Positions 35,982 through 47,943 are shown, numbered from the stretch's first letter. The stretch is 64,000 nt of DNA from Maea johnstoni (GCA_963942565.1 OZ012689.1:27868805-27932804), one strand, 5' to 3'. Made by a program: numbers and translations. The notes: a model not told the origin generated them from the sequence alone.

Positions 35982-37149
35982 CAGCAGCAGTAGCAGTAGT
36001 GTTGGTAAGTTTTGATAAGGGCTTGTGGTCCCAGGAGTCTTATCTTTCAGTTTTTCTCTCCTTCCTCCCTATGCCCTATACAGACTAAGTGTAGAAACTG
36101 CCACTAGCATGCCCCATAAAGCATGCCCCATTCTGATGATGCAGCAGTTTTCACCAGCACTCTCCTGGATTCAGGCTCTAATGTTGACCGTTACTGGCAA
36201 CAAAAGATACCATTGATGTCAATCCTTAACACCCGAATGCGGCTCTATAAAATCCTGTCCGAGGCACCTAAGTACTACCTTACCCACCACTGCTTTGAAC
36301 CTGCATGAGTGACAGTTTCTCAGCTGGCTGGCTCAACACTAAAGATCTCTTGTACCATCCATGCATCAGCAACTACGTGAATATACATGTTCCTGCAGAA
36401 AAGTATAACTACCTTTTGCCTGTAACATGTACATTCAAGCAGCTCAACAAATGAGACAAACCAACTGAACACTAAACTCAAGATTGAAGTCAAGAAGCAG
36501 AGGGGAATTTCTTTCCGAAACCCTGATCTTTCTTTCTCAACAAGGCACTTGTTTAGGCTAAGCAAAACTGCTTTCTAAAACAGTTGACTCCAGTTCTAGT
36601 TCAGACTACTACTTCTAGCTCAAATAATGTCTGGCTCCGCCTAGTTAAACTTTACTCAACTGGAGCTAAAAAAGTGAAGTACTACTTTATATGCTGACTG
36701 ATTACTGGTCTATATGCCAATGTGCAGTATGAAAATCTGAACTCAAGGCCAATTGTAAAAGGGACATGTTTGAACCAATGCTTGCATGAGAGGCCCTTAG
36801 AAAACGACTGTCTGGACGAATGATGCTTATGAAATCTAAAGAACTTGGTGATATTGAGTGTATTAAGGTCCAAGTAAAGCATGCATTTACAAAATACTTA
36901 TAAGAGTGTGGAAGGTCACTCAGAATGTAGTCCAAAAGATATTATGGGCAAAGAAATTTAACTGCCAATAAGTCTCTTTTACCCTATGGGACTGATAGCT
37001 TAATCTTCCAGATATTGATGAATGCAATGGTTTTAGAATTTTGAATTTTGATCATTGTCACTTTTGAGCCCATAGAAAGGCTAAATTGTGAGGAAACTGG
37101 AGGCACCCTAGTTGTACCCCATACCAATCTTGGCAGGGATCGTTTGGAG
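35976..37149. other. Non-coding stretch
   Basis: The minus-strand frames at 36320-36565 and 36682-36935 have no identified domain. No mobile-element ends seen. Confidence 0.4.
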
Positions 37150-37357
37150 GTTAGACACTTTTGAGAATAACTCAGAAACCAAGCACAAAGCATCAAGATA
37201 TTTAAAGGGGAATTGTTGATGAGATTCCTATTGACATATCTCCTTCAAACAGTTTTCCAAATATGCTTTTATTTGAAAGATATCATCACAGTCTTCAGGA
37301 TATCATTTTTAAAGCTGGGGGGGGGGGGGGGGGGGGGTATGGTCGTGAATTGGTTAA
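37150..37357 (+). mobile_element. Group B MITE, right two-thirds, with poly-G insertion
   Basis: AGATATTTAAAGGGGAATTG pairs with CTCCTTCAAACAGTTTT. Then come TTATTTGAAAGATATCATC, a 21-nt G run (37317-37337) and the terminus GTGAATTGGTTAA. The left terminus is not recognisable. Confidence 0.55.
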
Positions 37358-37579
37358 TGGTCTGAATATCACTTAGGAGTAGCATTGGTAATTATTTCCT
37401 AACACAGGGACCCCTGCTCTATGTCAAACTATATGACAAAGAGGCAAGTAAAAAGCTGAGTCTCCAAAAAAGCTGTAGCTGTCAGATCGGATCTCCTCAC
37501 TGCCATTAGAGACCAGTTAGCCAGCCATAAGGCACATCAGCCACCGCCTGTAAACAACCAGCAAAGATGATAAATATCG

Positions 37580-38045
37580 CATAGTCAGCAAAAAAACACT
37601 TGCTACCTACACCTCTACAGCCCTTATCTCATTATGTCTATCACAGGACGGCTATCAGATATGGCTTATTCAATAGATGCCTCTACTCATACAAATATCA
37701 CAACGTAGAGGAAAAACACTCGCTACGCACACCTCTGTCTTGATCACATCAAGACCATCAGATACCAATGGGATATCAGATATGCCTTATTCAATAGATG
37801 CCTCTACTCATACAAATATCACAACGTAGAGGAAAAACACTCGCTACCTACACCTCTACAGCCCTTATCTCATCATGTCTATCATGGGACGGCTATCAGA
37901 TATGCCTTATTCAATAGATGCCTCTACTCATACAAATATCACAACGTAGAGGAAAAACACTCGCTACGCACACCTCGGTCTTGATCACATCAAGACCATC
38001 AGATACCAATGGGATATCAAATGTGGCTTATTCAATGGGCACGTC
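37580..38045 (+). repeat. About 120-bp tandem array with alternating A/B monomers
   Basis: CTTATTCAATAGATGCC starts at 37665, 37786 and 37906, with a variant at 38027 (periods 121, 120, 121). Units alternate between a version with ACAGCCCTTATCTCAT and one with CTTGATCACATCAAGACC, giving a 241-bp higher-order unit repeated twice. Near-identity of the 241-bp copies implies recent duplication of a dimer. Monomer length is satellite-like but copy number is low. Confidence 0.88.
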
Positions 38046-39059
38046 TATTACATAGGACACCCAGGCACTGAGGGTGTGATGTAAGGCTGATAAAAGATCA
38101 CACTATAAATAAGACATGCAATGGGGAGAAGAAAACAAATTCACTTAGAGAATAGGAATTTCTAGAAGAAAAATTGAAGACATGCACTTTAAGTATAAGG
38201 ACAGAAGAAGAAAAAGATGAACGAAAAATAGATAGTATAAATTAATGGAGAATAAAATGTGGATGAAAGAGAAAAGATGTTGAGCTGATAGTGTCAGAAC
38301 AACAACAACAACAAAATCAAGAACAAGAACAAAAAGAAAAAGAAGAGGAAGAAGAAAAAGAAGAGGAAGGAGAAAAAGAAGAGGAAGAAGAAAAAGAGAA
38401 GAAAAGGCAAAAGAAAAATGGCAAAGAAGAAAACAAAGAGGACAAAGGAGAAGAGGAGAGAAGAAACAAGGAAGAAGATAAAGCATCATTGTTATGAGAA
38501 AATTAGGAAAGAAAATATATTGAATACTGAAAAAAATGAAATGGGAAAATAGAGAAACTCAAAATGTAAACATAAAGCTATATACTTATAAATCCAGACA
38601 CTGCCTCCCACATCGCAAAACCCGGCCTTAAATAGTGAACCAATTGAATAATAACAGGCCACAATTGATGACAGATTTTACATTTCATTATTCCTAGTGT
38701 TGTATGGTACTGAAATAAATCTAGATTAACTGATTTTGATGAGTGCATATCAGGTTCATCTGAATGTCTCCTACACCGACAATGGTGAGCTTCATTCTGA
38801 ACAATAGCCTGTCTATGTGGTATAGGAGCGGCGCCTTGTATCGCCTTCTCTCTCACTTCACTGAACTCACATCTCAACAATCACGGCTCAAACATGAAGA
38901 ATCACTCTCGCCAGAAAACTACTGCTCCAATAAATCAAACACTTTTAGAATGTTTAATCAGATATCCATAAATGATAATAATTTTCACCTGGATGAACCC
39001 TTGAAATGTTTTTTCTTCCGTATTGGCAAGTTTGCGAGGTAGGAGTAAGCATATCAGAA
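38046..39059. other. Non-coding stretch with a purine-rich GAA/GAGGAA tract
   Basis: 38300-38480 is almost pure purine on the plus strand (AAGAGGAAGAAGAAAAAG-type). It gives a Glu/Lys frame on plus and Leu/Phe on minus, which I attribute to composition. The rest is unremarkable. Confidence 0.6.
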
Positions 39060-39074
39060 TATTGGCAGTGGAAG
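39060..39074. repeat. Left target-site duplication of the SINE
   Basis: TATTGGCAGTGGAAG, identical to 39345-39359. A perfect 15-bp pair is typical of LINE-mediated insertion and indicates a recent event. Confidence 0.9.
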
Positions 39075-39344
39075 GAAGGAAGGAATTGGGTTTTACGTCG
39101 CTTTCAACAGCTTAGGTAATATCGCGACAAGAAAGAAACCCAGAACGGGGAAGAAATTCCCTACTCTTCACGAATAGTTCCAAGGGGTCTTTCAGTTGCA
39201 GAAGGACCATAGACAGTCCCCCACAATGCCGCACATTTATATAGCGACCAGGCCGACCCGCTTGAGGATCCAGCGGAGACTCGAACCTGCGAACTCACGC
39301 TTGGGAGCCAGGCATCGTAACCACTAGGCCACGGCGGCTCCCTC
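39075..39344 (-). mobile_element. tRNA-derived SINE (family 1), full length
   Basis: Read on the minus strand from 39344: a tRNA-like head with box A TGGCCTAGTGG and box B GGTTCGAGTCT, a body with TTTATATAGCG-related sequence in reverse, then the conserved core that reads GGGTTTTACGTCGC on the plus strand, and a short TTCC-rich tail. A perfect 15-bp duplication flanks it, so this 270-bp copy looks complete and young. The core resembles SINE bodies I associate with molluscs and other lophotrochozoans. It would have been transcribed by pol III and mobilised by a partner LINE. Confidence 0.85.
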
Positions 39345-39359
39345 TATTGGCAGTGGAAG
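39345..39359. repeat. Right target-site duplication of the SINE
   Basis: Exact second copy of TATTGGCAGTGGAAG, immediately next to the tRNA-like head. Confidence 0.9.
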
Positions 39360-39563
39360 AGCAGCATGGCATTGGTGTAGTTGGTAATAAACGTATCAGT
39401 AATTGAGTCCAAAAATATTTGATCAAATTTGGAATTTAGAATTTCAATTATTGTCACACTTCCTGGCATATTCAGGTCGTAACTAGCCAAATATGTAAGT
39501 AGTGGTGGATACCAGATTACCCGGAGAAAACCACCCCCCTAACCCCAAGTCACTGCCAAATTT

Positions 39564-39776
39564 TTAAACCTTCCAATGCTGAGGCTACTTTCGTCCAAAG
39601 CACAAGGACGCAAAAATCTTTGAAAACCATCTAAACCCTGTCATGTTAGTATTCATGGGATAGCTCTTGATGAGTATTCTCAGATGAGTACCCATATGCC
39701 AGGGTTTCAGTCATTTTTTAGGTTTTTTGCATCATTTTGTATTAGCCAAATTAGCCACCAGCAGCATAAGTGTTCA
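39564..39776 (+). mobile_element. TTAA-family MITE, group C
   Basis: The left end is TTAAACCTTCCAATGCTGAG and the right end CAGCAGCATAAGTGTTCA, both slightly decayed. The interior has CACAAGGACGCAAAAATC, GAGTATTCTCAGATGAGTAC and TTTGTATTAGCCAAATTAGC, matching the copies at 41628, 52175 and 52810. Confidence 0.78.
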
Positions 39777-39866
39777 CATGCCCAAACACTTGTTTGAGAC
39801 TAATGTTCCTTTGGTTCCAATTAACATTTCTTCAATATTTTACCAATTGACAGAACAACAAAAGGG

Positions 39867-40060
39867 TTAATCCTAATTCATGCCTCAAGAGACCGAGTAA
39901 GGCTGTATCATTTCAGTGAATGATATCTGACAGAAGAATACATACTTTAAAATAGATTTGATGGAGAAATGTTCATCTGGACATTTTGCCAATATTTACT
40001 CTTAATTCTAAAGTTATTTTCGAAAGTGAATGGTATCCTGACGACAATTTCCTCCAGTAA
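39867..40060 (+). mobile_element. MITE fragment, groups A/B
   Basis: GGGTTAATCCTAATTCATGCC carries what looks like one right terminus abutting one left terminus. GATGGAGAAATG and TTAATTCTAAAGTTATTTTC follow, as in group A. No right end was found. Confidence 0.4.
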
Positions 40061-41627
40061 CGTAACTCTGTGCAAGACTATGATAGCGAGGTCAGAAGAG
40101 CAAGTGAAGCCGTAGGATCTTAGTGTCTGCTCAACGGTACACAAACAGAAGCAGGGATTTTGATATGATCTGCCAGGTTGTCATGGTATCAATGCCATTG
40201 TGAAAATGTTCTTTTAGGAAAAATAGCAGTTTGCAGATGATCCACCATTTCAGAGATGAATGGTCAGGATAAAGAGCTTAAAAATCCATTTTTTTCTTTT
40301 TCATTTGGAAATAGCATTTCCGAATCCCCTTAAAGGTACAATTTAGGATAAGCCCCTTAAAGCCTGAGGGTACTTTCAGATTAGCACATCAAAACTCACT
40401 CGATGTCACTGATGAGGAGATAGGACCAAGCATGACAGATCAAAACTTCATTCACCTAAAGATTGCTCAATACAAAAACTTCCCTATTAAGACCACTGAG
40501 AGGATCCAAATATTCAATTTGCAGTTGGCCCATCCCGTATAAACATCTTCAAAGCTGACCCCATCACCGCGAGGGTGTTGTCAGTGAAATCGCTGACTAG
40601 GGTGACACGTGGACTGGAATTAAAAATCATCATAAAGCGCATCTCCTGTTGATGCTATCCAAACAGCTGCCTCACCTGATTTACCCCAGGGTTCTTATTT
40701 GATTAAGTTTTGATGGGGTCAGACCAGGGGCCCACAGCTTTAAGGGGTATTACTACAGCTTTTTTGTGTAAATTGCATATCGAGTTTCGCACATGTTTTG
40801 CCACAGAGGGGCCAGTGTACGGAGGGCGGAGGAAAAATTGCTTACACGAATAACGTTTACTTTACGCATGTCAAGGAGGAGCCTCATACACTCAATGAAG
40901 AATGACACACAGAAATTACCAGTTCAATAAAATCACAATCGCTCTCACTCCAGAGACGTCCCTCTCAGAGATAGAAAATAACTACTTACTCTGATGTCTC
41001 AATTCATTTGGACTCTTCATTTGATCTCGTTATAAAACCTAATTAGATAAGAATCTGGCAAAAGGGTGAGGAATTTTCAACCAAAAGGTAATTTTTCCCA
41101 AATCTTATTTGACTAAAAGAAAAATACAATGTATGAAGCGAAATTTTAAACTTTTCAAAATAACATCTATTTCATTTTTCATTTTTTTTTCAGTATTTTC
41201 ATTTTATTCTGCAAATTTGAAATAAGTCAAATGGGGCATGTAAAAGCTAGATTCTACTTGTCCTGTGACTTCATATCTACAGCCAGACGAAGAGTACACC
41301 TATCCACTATTGTACAATAGAGCCCTTTATAAGGCAACTGTCCAAAGTGACAGCTAGAAGCCCCCTGAGAGCCATCATGTTAATTGAACTAAAATACCCT
41401 CCACCATAGGTCCCCATATTCACCCTGCCCCCTAAAATATATCTCTTTCATGCACCACCCTCCAAGCTGCCACTTGACCGGTGGTCAGTGTGGTCCGAGT
41501 CAGACCAGGCCTGGGAAAAATACTTGCTTATAATAATGAACACAAGTCAGGATGACCATTAAAAGCATGTGAGCAAAAAGGGCCTTGTGCTTGATAAAAG
41601 TCAAAATCATTTCTATGAAAGTTCCTC
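40061..41627. other. Non-coding stretch
   Basis: No mobile-element ends or coding evidence. A TGGTCAGTGTGGTC cluster lies at about 41482. Confidence 0.4.
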
Positions 41628-41841
41628 TTAACCCTTTCAATGCTGAGACTACTTTTGTCTAAGGCACAAGAACTCAAAGATCATTGAAAATCACCTAAAC
41701 CCTATCATCTTGGTATTCATTGGAAAGCTCTCATTGAGTACTCTCATATGAGTACCCATGTGCCAGGGTTTTGGACATTTTTCAGCTTTTTTCACATTAT
41801 TTTGTATTGATCAAATTAGCCACCAGCAGCATGAGGGTTAA
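41628..41841 (+). mobile_element. TTAA-flanked MITE, group C (reference copy)
   Basis: TTAACCCTTTCAATGCTGAG opens and CAGCAGCATGAGGGTTAA closes 214 bp, both TTAA intact. Shared interior: CTAAACCCTATCATC, GGTATTCATTGGAAAGCTC, TACTCTCATATGAGTACC and CAAATTAGCCACCAGC. No coding frame. By eye about 85% identical to 52175-52386. Confidence 0.85.
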
Positions 41842-42104
41842 GATGTCAGGGAGCAAGTGGCATGGCTGAATCGTCAATAGTATTAAGTTACCAGAAATTC
41901 AGCCTTTTATATTTCCTCTCTTTTCTTACAACCCAAATAGCCTGACAGATTTGACGATAGATATTTTGATAATAGAGAATATTCTCAGATAATATTTTCT
42001 TAGTACAGTCACCCTCAGGTCAAAGTTCCTGCAAATATTTATCCCCATTTGTAAAGTATGTTGCTGATTTACTTAAATACCAAAGCTACCACTGGGCAAC
42101 ACAG

Positions 42105-42266
42105 TTAACCCATATACACTCAGAATTGCTTGTGTACCTGATTGTAGATGCAGGACAATATCCTGTAATAGGTGAGCAGCTAAAACTACTTATATCAAGA
42201 TTTCTGGGCGCTAATTGCGTTGTCATATCTATATGCAAAGATGAACAAACAATGAATGGAATAAGT
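42105..42266 (+). mobile_element. Possible TTAA-family MITE, diverged
   Basis: TTAACCCATATACACTCAG matches a group A left end. AATGAATGGAATAA at the right resembles a mutated AATGGGTTAA. The interior is not clearly alignable. Confidence 0.4.
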
Positions 42267-42268
42267 TT

Positions 42269-42489
42269 TTAACCCATTCATACTCATCACTCTCCAAAAT
42301 ATCTTTTTCGATAATTTTCTCACAAAAAAGACTTGGAAATTATTTGAGGAGGAAATGTTGACCAGAACTCAAACTACAACTCCCACCAGATAATTCGAGA
42401 GTGTGTACTTAATTAAGAAGTTTTCCTCCAGTATAAAAGATCCAAATGACACTTTTAAGGGGTACCTGACTCTGAAGGAGAGGGTTTAA
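42269..42489 (+). mobile_element. TTAA-flanked MITE, groups A/B
   Basis: It starts TTAACCCATTCATACTCATC, has AATTATTTGAGGAGGAAATG and CTACAACTCCCACCAGATA as central arms, and ends AGAGGGTTTAA. It follows the previous candidate with only a few bases between. Confidence 0.65.
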
Positions 42490-43222
<733 letters not shown>

Positions 43223-43226
<4 letters not shown>

Positions 43227-43729
43227 AAATGCATCTTGTACCTCTTTAAATTCCTAGTTGTTTCCTGCTAAGTCTACATCTACTCACCACAAAATGTCTC
43301 ATTACCAGTCTATGTCTAGAAACAGCTAAGGTACATACCTACAAAGAGAAAAACATAAACAAATGAGTTATAATTATAGATCTAGAATGCCTGATATGTG
43401 TTTAAAACTGGATGCTCACAAAAATGACACAACACATAGGAGTTCAAAATATTTTAAACTATTAATCCTTTCTTGCTCAAAGTGCCATGAATACTTGGAA
43501 TTAAAGCATAGATTTGCAAAATAATAGGTGGAGAAATGATAGATTAGTTTGAATTAATCATGCTTGTTTCAATAAAGTTCATCACCCACAATCATGTCAC
43601 CAAACTATGCCATTTTCAGCACTATTTTATTCCAACTTTACTACCTCAACATCTACAGAAGTATCATAGACCAAGAAAATATTTTTACAAGGAAATTTTA
43701 GGCATAAACATATTTTTTTCTGTTTTATC
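43223..43729. other. Non-coding stretch, possible MITE left end
   Basis: TTAATCCTTTCTTGCTCAAAG near 43462 weakly resembles a TTAA-family terminus. No partner found. Confidence 0.35.
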
Positions 43730-44140
43730 ATAACTGTACTGCAGTGTGAAATTAGTTAAAATGGGTGCTTTACTCAGTTATTTCCCAACACCCCCTCCAC
43801 ACACTGGCACCGTCTCTCCACCCTCGGCATGGTAGGGTTAAATTAAGTCACCCTGTACCTTTCCTACTCATCATAACTGTACTGCAGGGTGAAAGTAGTG
43901 TTAATGGGTGCTTTACCGGCGTATATGACCAGTTATTACTCAAGACCCCTCCCATACCTTGGCACCCTCTCTCCACCCTCGGCATGGTAGGGTTAAAGTC
44001 ACCCTGTACCTTTCCTACTCATCATAACTGTACTGCAGGGTGAAAGTAGTGTGTTAATGGGTGCTTTACCGGGGTATATGACCAGTTATTACCCAAGACC
44101 CCTTCCACACACTGGCACACTTTCTCTACCCTGGGGCAAC
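43730..44140 (+). repeat. About 147-bp tandem repeat, 2.8 copies
   Basis: ATAACTGTACTGCAG starts at 43730, 43873 and 44024 (periods 143 and 151). Each unit also has ATGGGTGCTTTAC, CACTGGCACC-like and CACCCTCGGCATGGTAGGG blocks. The last unit is partial. The 92-codon frame across it is not a gene. Confidence 0.88.
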
Positions 44141-44430
44141 CCACTCCTGATACATACACCCACCCCCAGGCCACCTGACATCTAACAACTAAATCATATC
44201 ATAGACATGGTACAGGGCCATACTCTAATAAATTTATATGGGAACATGTGTATACATTTAATATTATATATTACAGAGTGTACTTGTCAATAGGAAACTT
44301 GGAGCACCACAGGAGTGGGAATATGATTGAGATATATCTGTTGCCTACAGCAAGCATATGATTTGCTGTGATAACCAAGAGAGATATTAGTTAGGTTCAC
44401 ATATTAATGTAACAAACATGTGGCTAAAAA

Positions 44431-44590
44431 TAATAATAATAATAATTAGAATTTATATAGCGCCATTTCCATTCATAAAATGTTCAAAAGCGCTGCACAT
44501 TGTCATAGTTTGAGTCATAGTCAACAACGCCTCAATGGGCGAGCCTGAAAAGGTGTGTTTTGAGACACTTCTTGAAGGCCTACAGGGTGC
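44431..44590 (-). mobile_element. 5'-truncated LINE, 3' terminus with (ATT)n tail
   Basis: On the minus strand, codons from 44576 down to the stop at 44534-44532 encode FKKCLKTHLFRLAH, the C-terminal signature of many CR1/L2/jockey-group LINE proteins. The 3'UTR follows, with the AGCGC/GCGCT stem-loop (44459-44494) and an (ATT)n tail (44431-44448). An in-frame TAG lies just upstream of the motif. The 3'UTR differs from the fragment at 2368-2806, so this is a different family. Confidence 0.78.
44459..44494 (-). other. 3'UTR stem-loop of the second LINE
   Basis: AGCGCC at 44459 pairs with the AGCGCT at 44489 through AGCGC/GCGCT, with a weaker AAA/TTT extension inside. It lies directly before the ATT tail, the position of the RT-recognition hairpin in stringent LINEs. 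Confidence 0.5.
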
Positions 44591-44741
44591 TTTAAAAATT
44601 AGTTAATGATGCAGATAATGCAGTAATTGTAAACAGTATCGTTTATTGACAATCAAAGCAGGAAAAAAGAAAAACAAAAGGGTATATTATATAATTTTGA
44701 AAAATATGCAAATGGTAAAGTACTGGTCTTATTGTAGAATA

Positions 44742-44916
44742 CAGGTGAACTTGGATATGACGGACCACTGTACAACAAATTTTTGCATATGACGGACGAG
44801 ATGCTTGGTCCCAGTCCGATTCATATCAAGTATTCGTCATATGTATACGACGGATTTTGCATATGACGGACCAATTTTTCTGATCCCATTGAGTCTGTCA
44901 TATCCAAGTTCACCTG
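44742..44916. mobile_element. Pogo/Tigger-like MITE with TA target duplication
   Basis: CAGGTGAACTTGGATATGAC at the left is the inverted complement of GTCATATCCAAGTTCACCTG at the right, a 20-bp perfect pair. TA flanks both ends (44740-44741, 44917-44918). The interior repeats the GCATATGACGGA motif. A 175-bp size, CAG termini and TA duplication fit a non-autonomous Tc1/mariner element of pogo/Tigger type. No transposase. The perfect ends suggest a moderately young copy. Confidence 0.85.
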
Positions 44917-44918
44917 TA

Positions 44919-46696
44919 TATACGATATTGCTATAATGGGGAAGATGTAACTAAACAAAGTAGAAACTTTCCATCATCATATGAATAAAAGAAATGCAAT
45001 CAATCAGTAAAAAGATGATAAACGTTTATGATATTTTCTTACCAATTATATGGATGTAAGTAGAGTGAGAAATAACAATTTAAGCTATGTCATGTGATTA
45101 GGTTTACCAAAATCACTTTGACCTGTTCACAAGGTCAAATAGAAATACAAATGAATAAACACATGAATTTTCCTTATCAGGAGAAAGTGAATCAAAACCA
45201 AGAGTTCTTGGTCTTCCGAGATCCAGAAGATAAGGTTTAACTATTATCATGTTTTAAGTTACAGTTAATTGAGTTACATTCCTTTCTGTTGTTGTATCTG
45301 CAGAAAGCAGGAGAGATAAGAGAAGTAGAAAACAACCTTGTTTTCTTATCCCACTCATCCATCTCTGGACTACCCAGGTTGTCTGAATCACAGGTCTGCG
45401 TGTTGACCTCATGGTCCTAGCCAGGAGGGCGTCTGGGTGTCTTTTTGGACACCCAAACCCCTAAAAAGCACCTATCAGGACACCCAAATTCTTTTGAGAG
45501 GAATTTCTTAAAAATGTCAATCTCAAGAATATCATTGAATTTTTGTCATCATCATATAATTCCAATGACCTTACATAAGGATATCATGCCTTACTTTGAT
45601 AAATGTATACATGTTCATGGTTGAAATATGAGTTTATTGTGGTCAATTTTAGGCTCATAACCAAATTAACAACTCTCGTACAATTATTTTGCAGCACCAC
45701 ATATGTCTGTAAATTTGGTGAAAGCTTTCTTACATAATCACCTTTCTGAAAATATCTGAAGAAGAGAAATGCTCATTGAAACAGTCTCACCTACAACTCC
45801 TCTTTAAATAGTTTGCTAATTTACTCTTTTTTATTTTCAAGGCATCATTCATCATCCATATGACACCGCTTTTCAAGGCTGACACCTCTATGGCTGACTG
45901 AGGGGTTATGTAATGGGATCCTCTGTAGATTGGCAGGAGAGAGAGAGAGTGGCAGATTCCTCTCTAGATGACTGCACTCAAGGTGGGCACCTTCAAACCC
46001 CCCACCTGTTTGCTCCTGCTCGTTAGCAATGCCGAACAGGCAGAGCAGGTGAATATCATATAGCAGACACTTCAAAATGAATTAACAGATATCTAAAACC
46101 CACAGCGAAAATTTGAAGGATCTCAAATGTATTCTACATAGATTTTTTAGTCACATTCTACACAGAAATTATGAAGCTAATTACAGTACTTACATATACA
46201 CAATATACTTGACTTTAATATTAATACTTCACATCAATATCAAAATAAATGGATTTTTTAGGACCTGATCAAGTATTTTTTGAGTTTCAATATTTTAATC
46301 ATTTTGTTCAGAATCAATTAGGAATTTAAGACCATGATATATGTGAAAGAATTCTGGCTATGATTCATTTACCAATGAAGCTTATAATTAGCATTTAGTG
46401 AGGGGTGAAGAATATTTTAAGGATGAACTGGTCAAACCACAAACGCTGTACTTTTCACCTTGCACATTCCAAAAACTCCCACTAAAGACGTTAATGACTC
46501 ACTATCTGACCAGGCAACTGTCCAGCCAGGTTTATCACGAATGCTGGCCACAGAATTGCTTGTACATGGCCAGAACTGGCACTCCGCACCTACCCCATAA
46601 ACACCACTCTCCCCAGCTGCTGGGACAACAAGATAATATTATCACTCACTCAATGGCCAGCAAGGATAAGGCTGACTAGTTTTTCCATTTTTTTCC
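44919..46696. other. Non-coding stretch with a small hairpin and a faint MITE core
   Basis: TGGGTGTC (45434-45441) and GACACCCA (45448-45455) form an 8-bp perfect stem with a 6-nt loop. 45690-45840 contains ACAACTCCTCTTTAAATAG and TGAAAATATCTGAAG, traces of a groups A/B element without ends. The frame at 46398-46679 has no domain. Confidence 0.4.
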
Positions 46697-46930
46697 TTAA
46701 CCCATTAATGCTTAAGAGTTACTCTTCAAATTGCCATCTGGATTGATGATATATTTGAAGATGACTTGGAAATCAAAAATGATTTTACAAAATATTTGAA
46801 GGAGACTTGTTGGTAATGAATGTTCTGATTGAAAATTCTCTTTCAAATATTTTCTTATCATGCTTTAGCCAGAAAGATTTCATTGAAATTGTCAGGCTTC
46901 TTTTGACCCCTGCTAGCATAAATGGGTTTA
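46697..46930 (+). mobile_element. TTAA-flanked piggyBac-type MITE, group B (reference copy)
   Basis: TTAACCCATTAATGCTTAAG opens and GCATAAATGGGTTTA closes a 234-bp element. The central palindrome is very clear: AAAATATTTGAAGGAGA (46789-46805) pairs with TCTCTTTCAAATATTTT (46837-46853) at 15 of 17 positions. The right half has AAAGATTTCATTG and CAGGCTTCTTTTGACCCC. Non-coding. Confidence 0.83.
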
Positions 46931-47762
46931 GAGAATTGTATTCCTGCACTCTACTGGTGAAGCCATAGGGCAGGTATTTCATTGCCTTCAAATCCAACCT
47001 GAAATATTTATCGTCTCAGATATTTATCTGTCATTTAGTTCTATCATTCCTCACCAGGTGGCACCTTGGCGCCATCCATGTGAACTCTGAAGAACTACCA
47101 GCAAGACATATAGTAAATGATGTAAATAAATCAGAGTAGAATGTAGAAGTATCCCATTGACTAGGAGCTATCCCAACTCTCTACAATTCCCACCACACCA
47201 CCCTCATTCTAATCCAAGTAACATGGCATAAGCACATGATCTCTGAGTAACGTTCTCAACCTCTCAGGATCACTGTAGACATATTGTGTAATAATTCACC
47301 ACTCAATTAAGATACCCCCTGCCATGACTCTCCCCTCCCCCTCGCTGATAGGATCTTGTCTACAGCCCCCTCTGGTGAGCGTTCCCTGAATTATCTGGCT
47401 GTGCCGTAAGAGCTGTCAGTTCGCCAACACCCATTAGCCATTAGTTATGACTTGGTACGCCAAGATAGACTAGGAGCCACCATGTTTAATAGACCTCATC
47501 CTCCCCTGGTTATACAAGAATATGGAATAAATATTAATCACTGTTAACAAATCAACATCAACATCATCATCATCTTCATCAACATCGTCATTATCATCAT
47601 CATCATCATCATCATCACAAGGAGCATAAATGGCCAAACATAGATCACAAAAGGAGTAAATATATCACATGCTTTATGTTGAATGATAAGTGAAGTAAGC
47701 GCTCTGTCTATAGCCTAGATTCTAGGCTGCCATTTGAAGTTTATGTCTAAGAGTTTATCGAC
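46931..47762. other. Non-coding stretch with (ATC)n
   Basis: A CATCAT-rich microsatellite occupies about 47551-47617. Otherwise nothing recognised. Confidence 0.5.
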
Positions 47763-47943
47763 CTTCAAGGCATCAAGTGGTCAAAGTAGCCAATCAATTT
47801 TACATTTACCTCACCAGGTGGATAGCGAGCTCTGTTTGAGTATAACACGCTGGTGATGGAAGGACAGTATAGTGCCATCTATGGGCCATTTCTGATACTG
47901 CACCACACAGGTTGGTCAACTCATAAGGGGAATGTGAACTACT
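47763..47943 (+). repeat. Unclassified dispersed repeat, copy 2
   Basis: Partner of 20035-20230, sharing CAAGTGGTCAAAG-type start, CACCAGGTGGATAG, GTGCCATCTATGGGCC, CTGCACCACACAGG and TTGGTCAACTCATAAG. Both copies carry a CTCF-like minus-strand core (TAGRTGGCA). Confidence 0.6.

Noticed and set aside
38291-38497. Glu/Lys-rich frame resembling a charged coiled-coil protein
   Set aside because: The DNA is a degenerate GAA/GAGGAA tract and the opposite strand is equally open.
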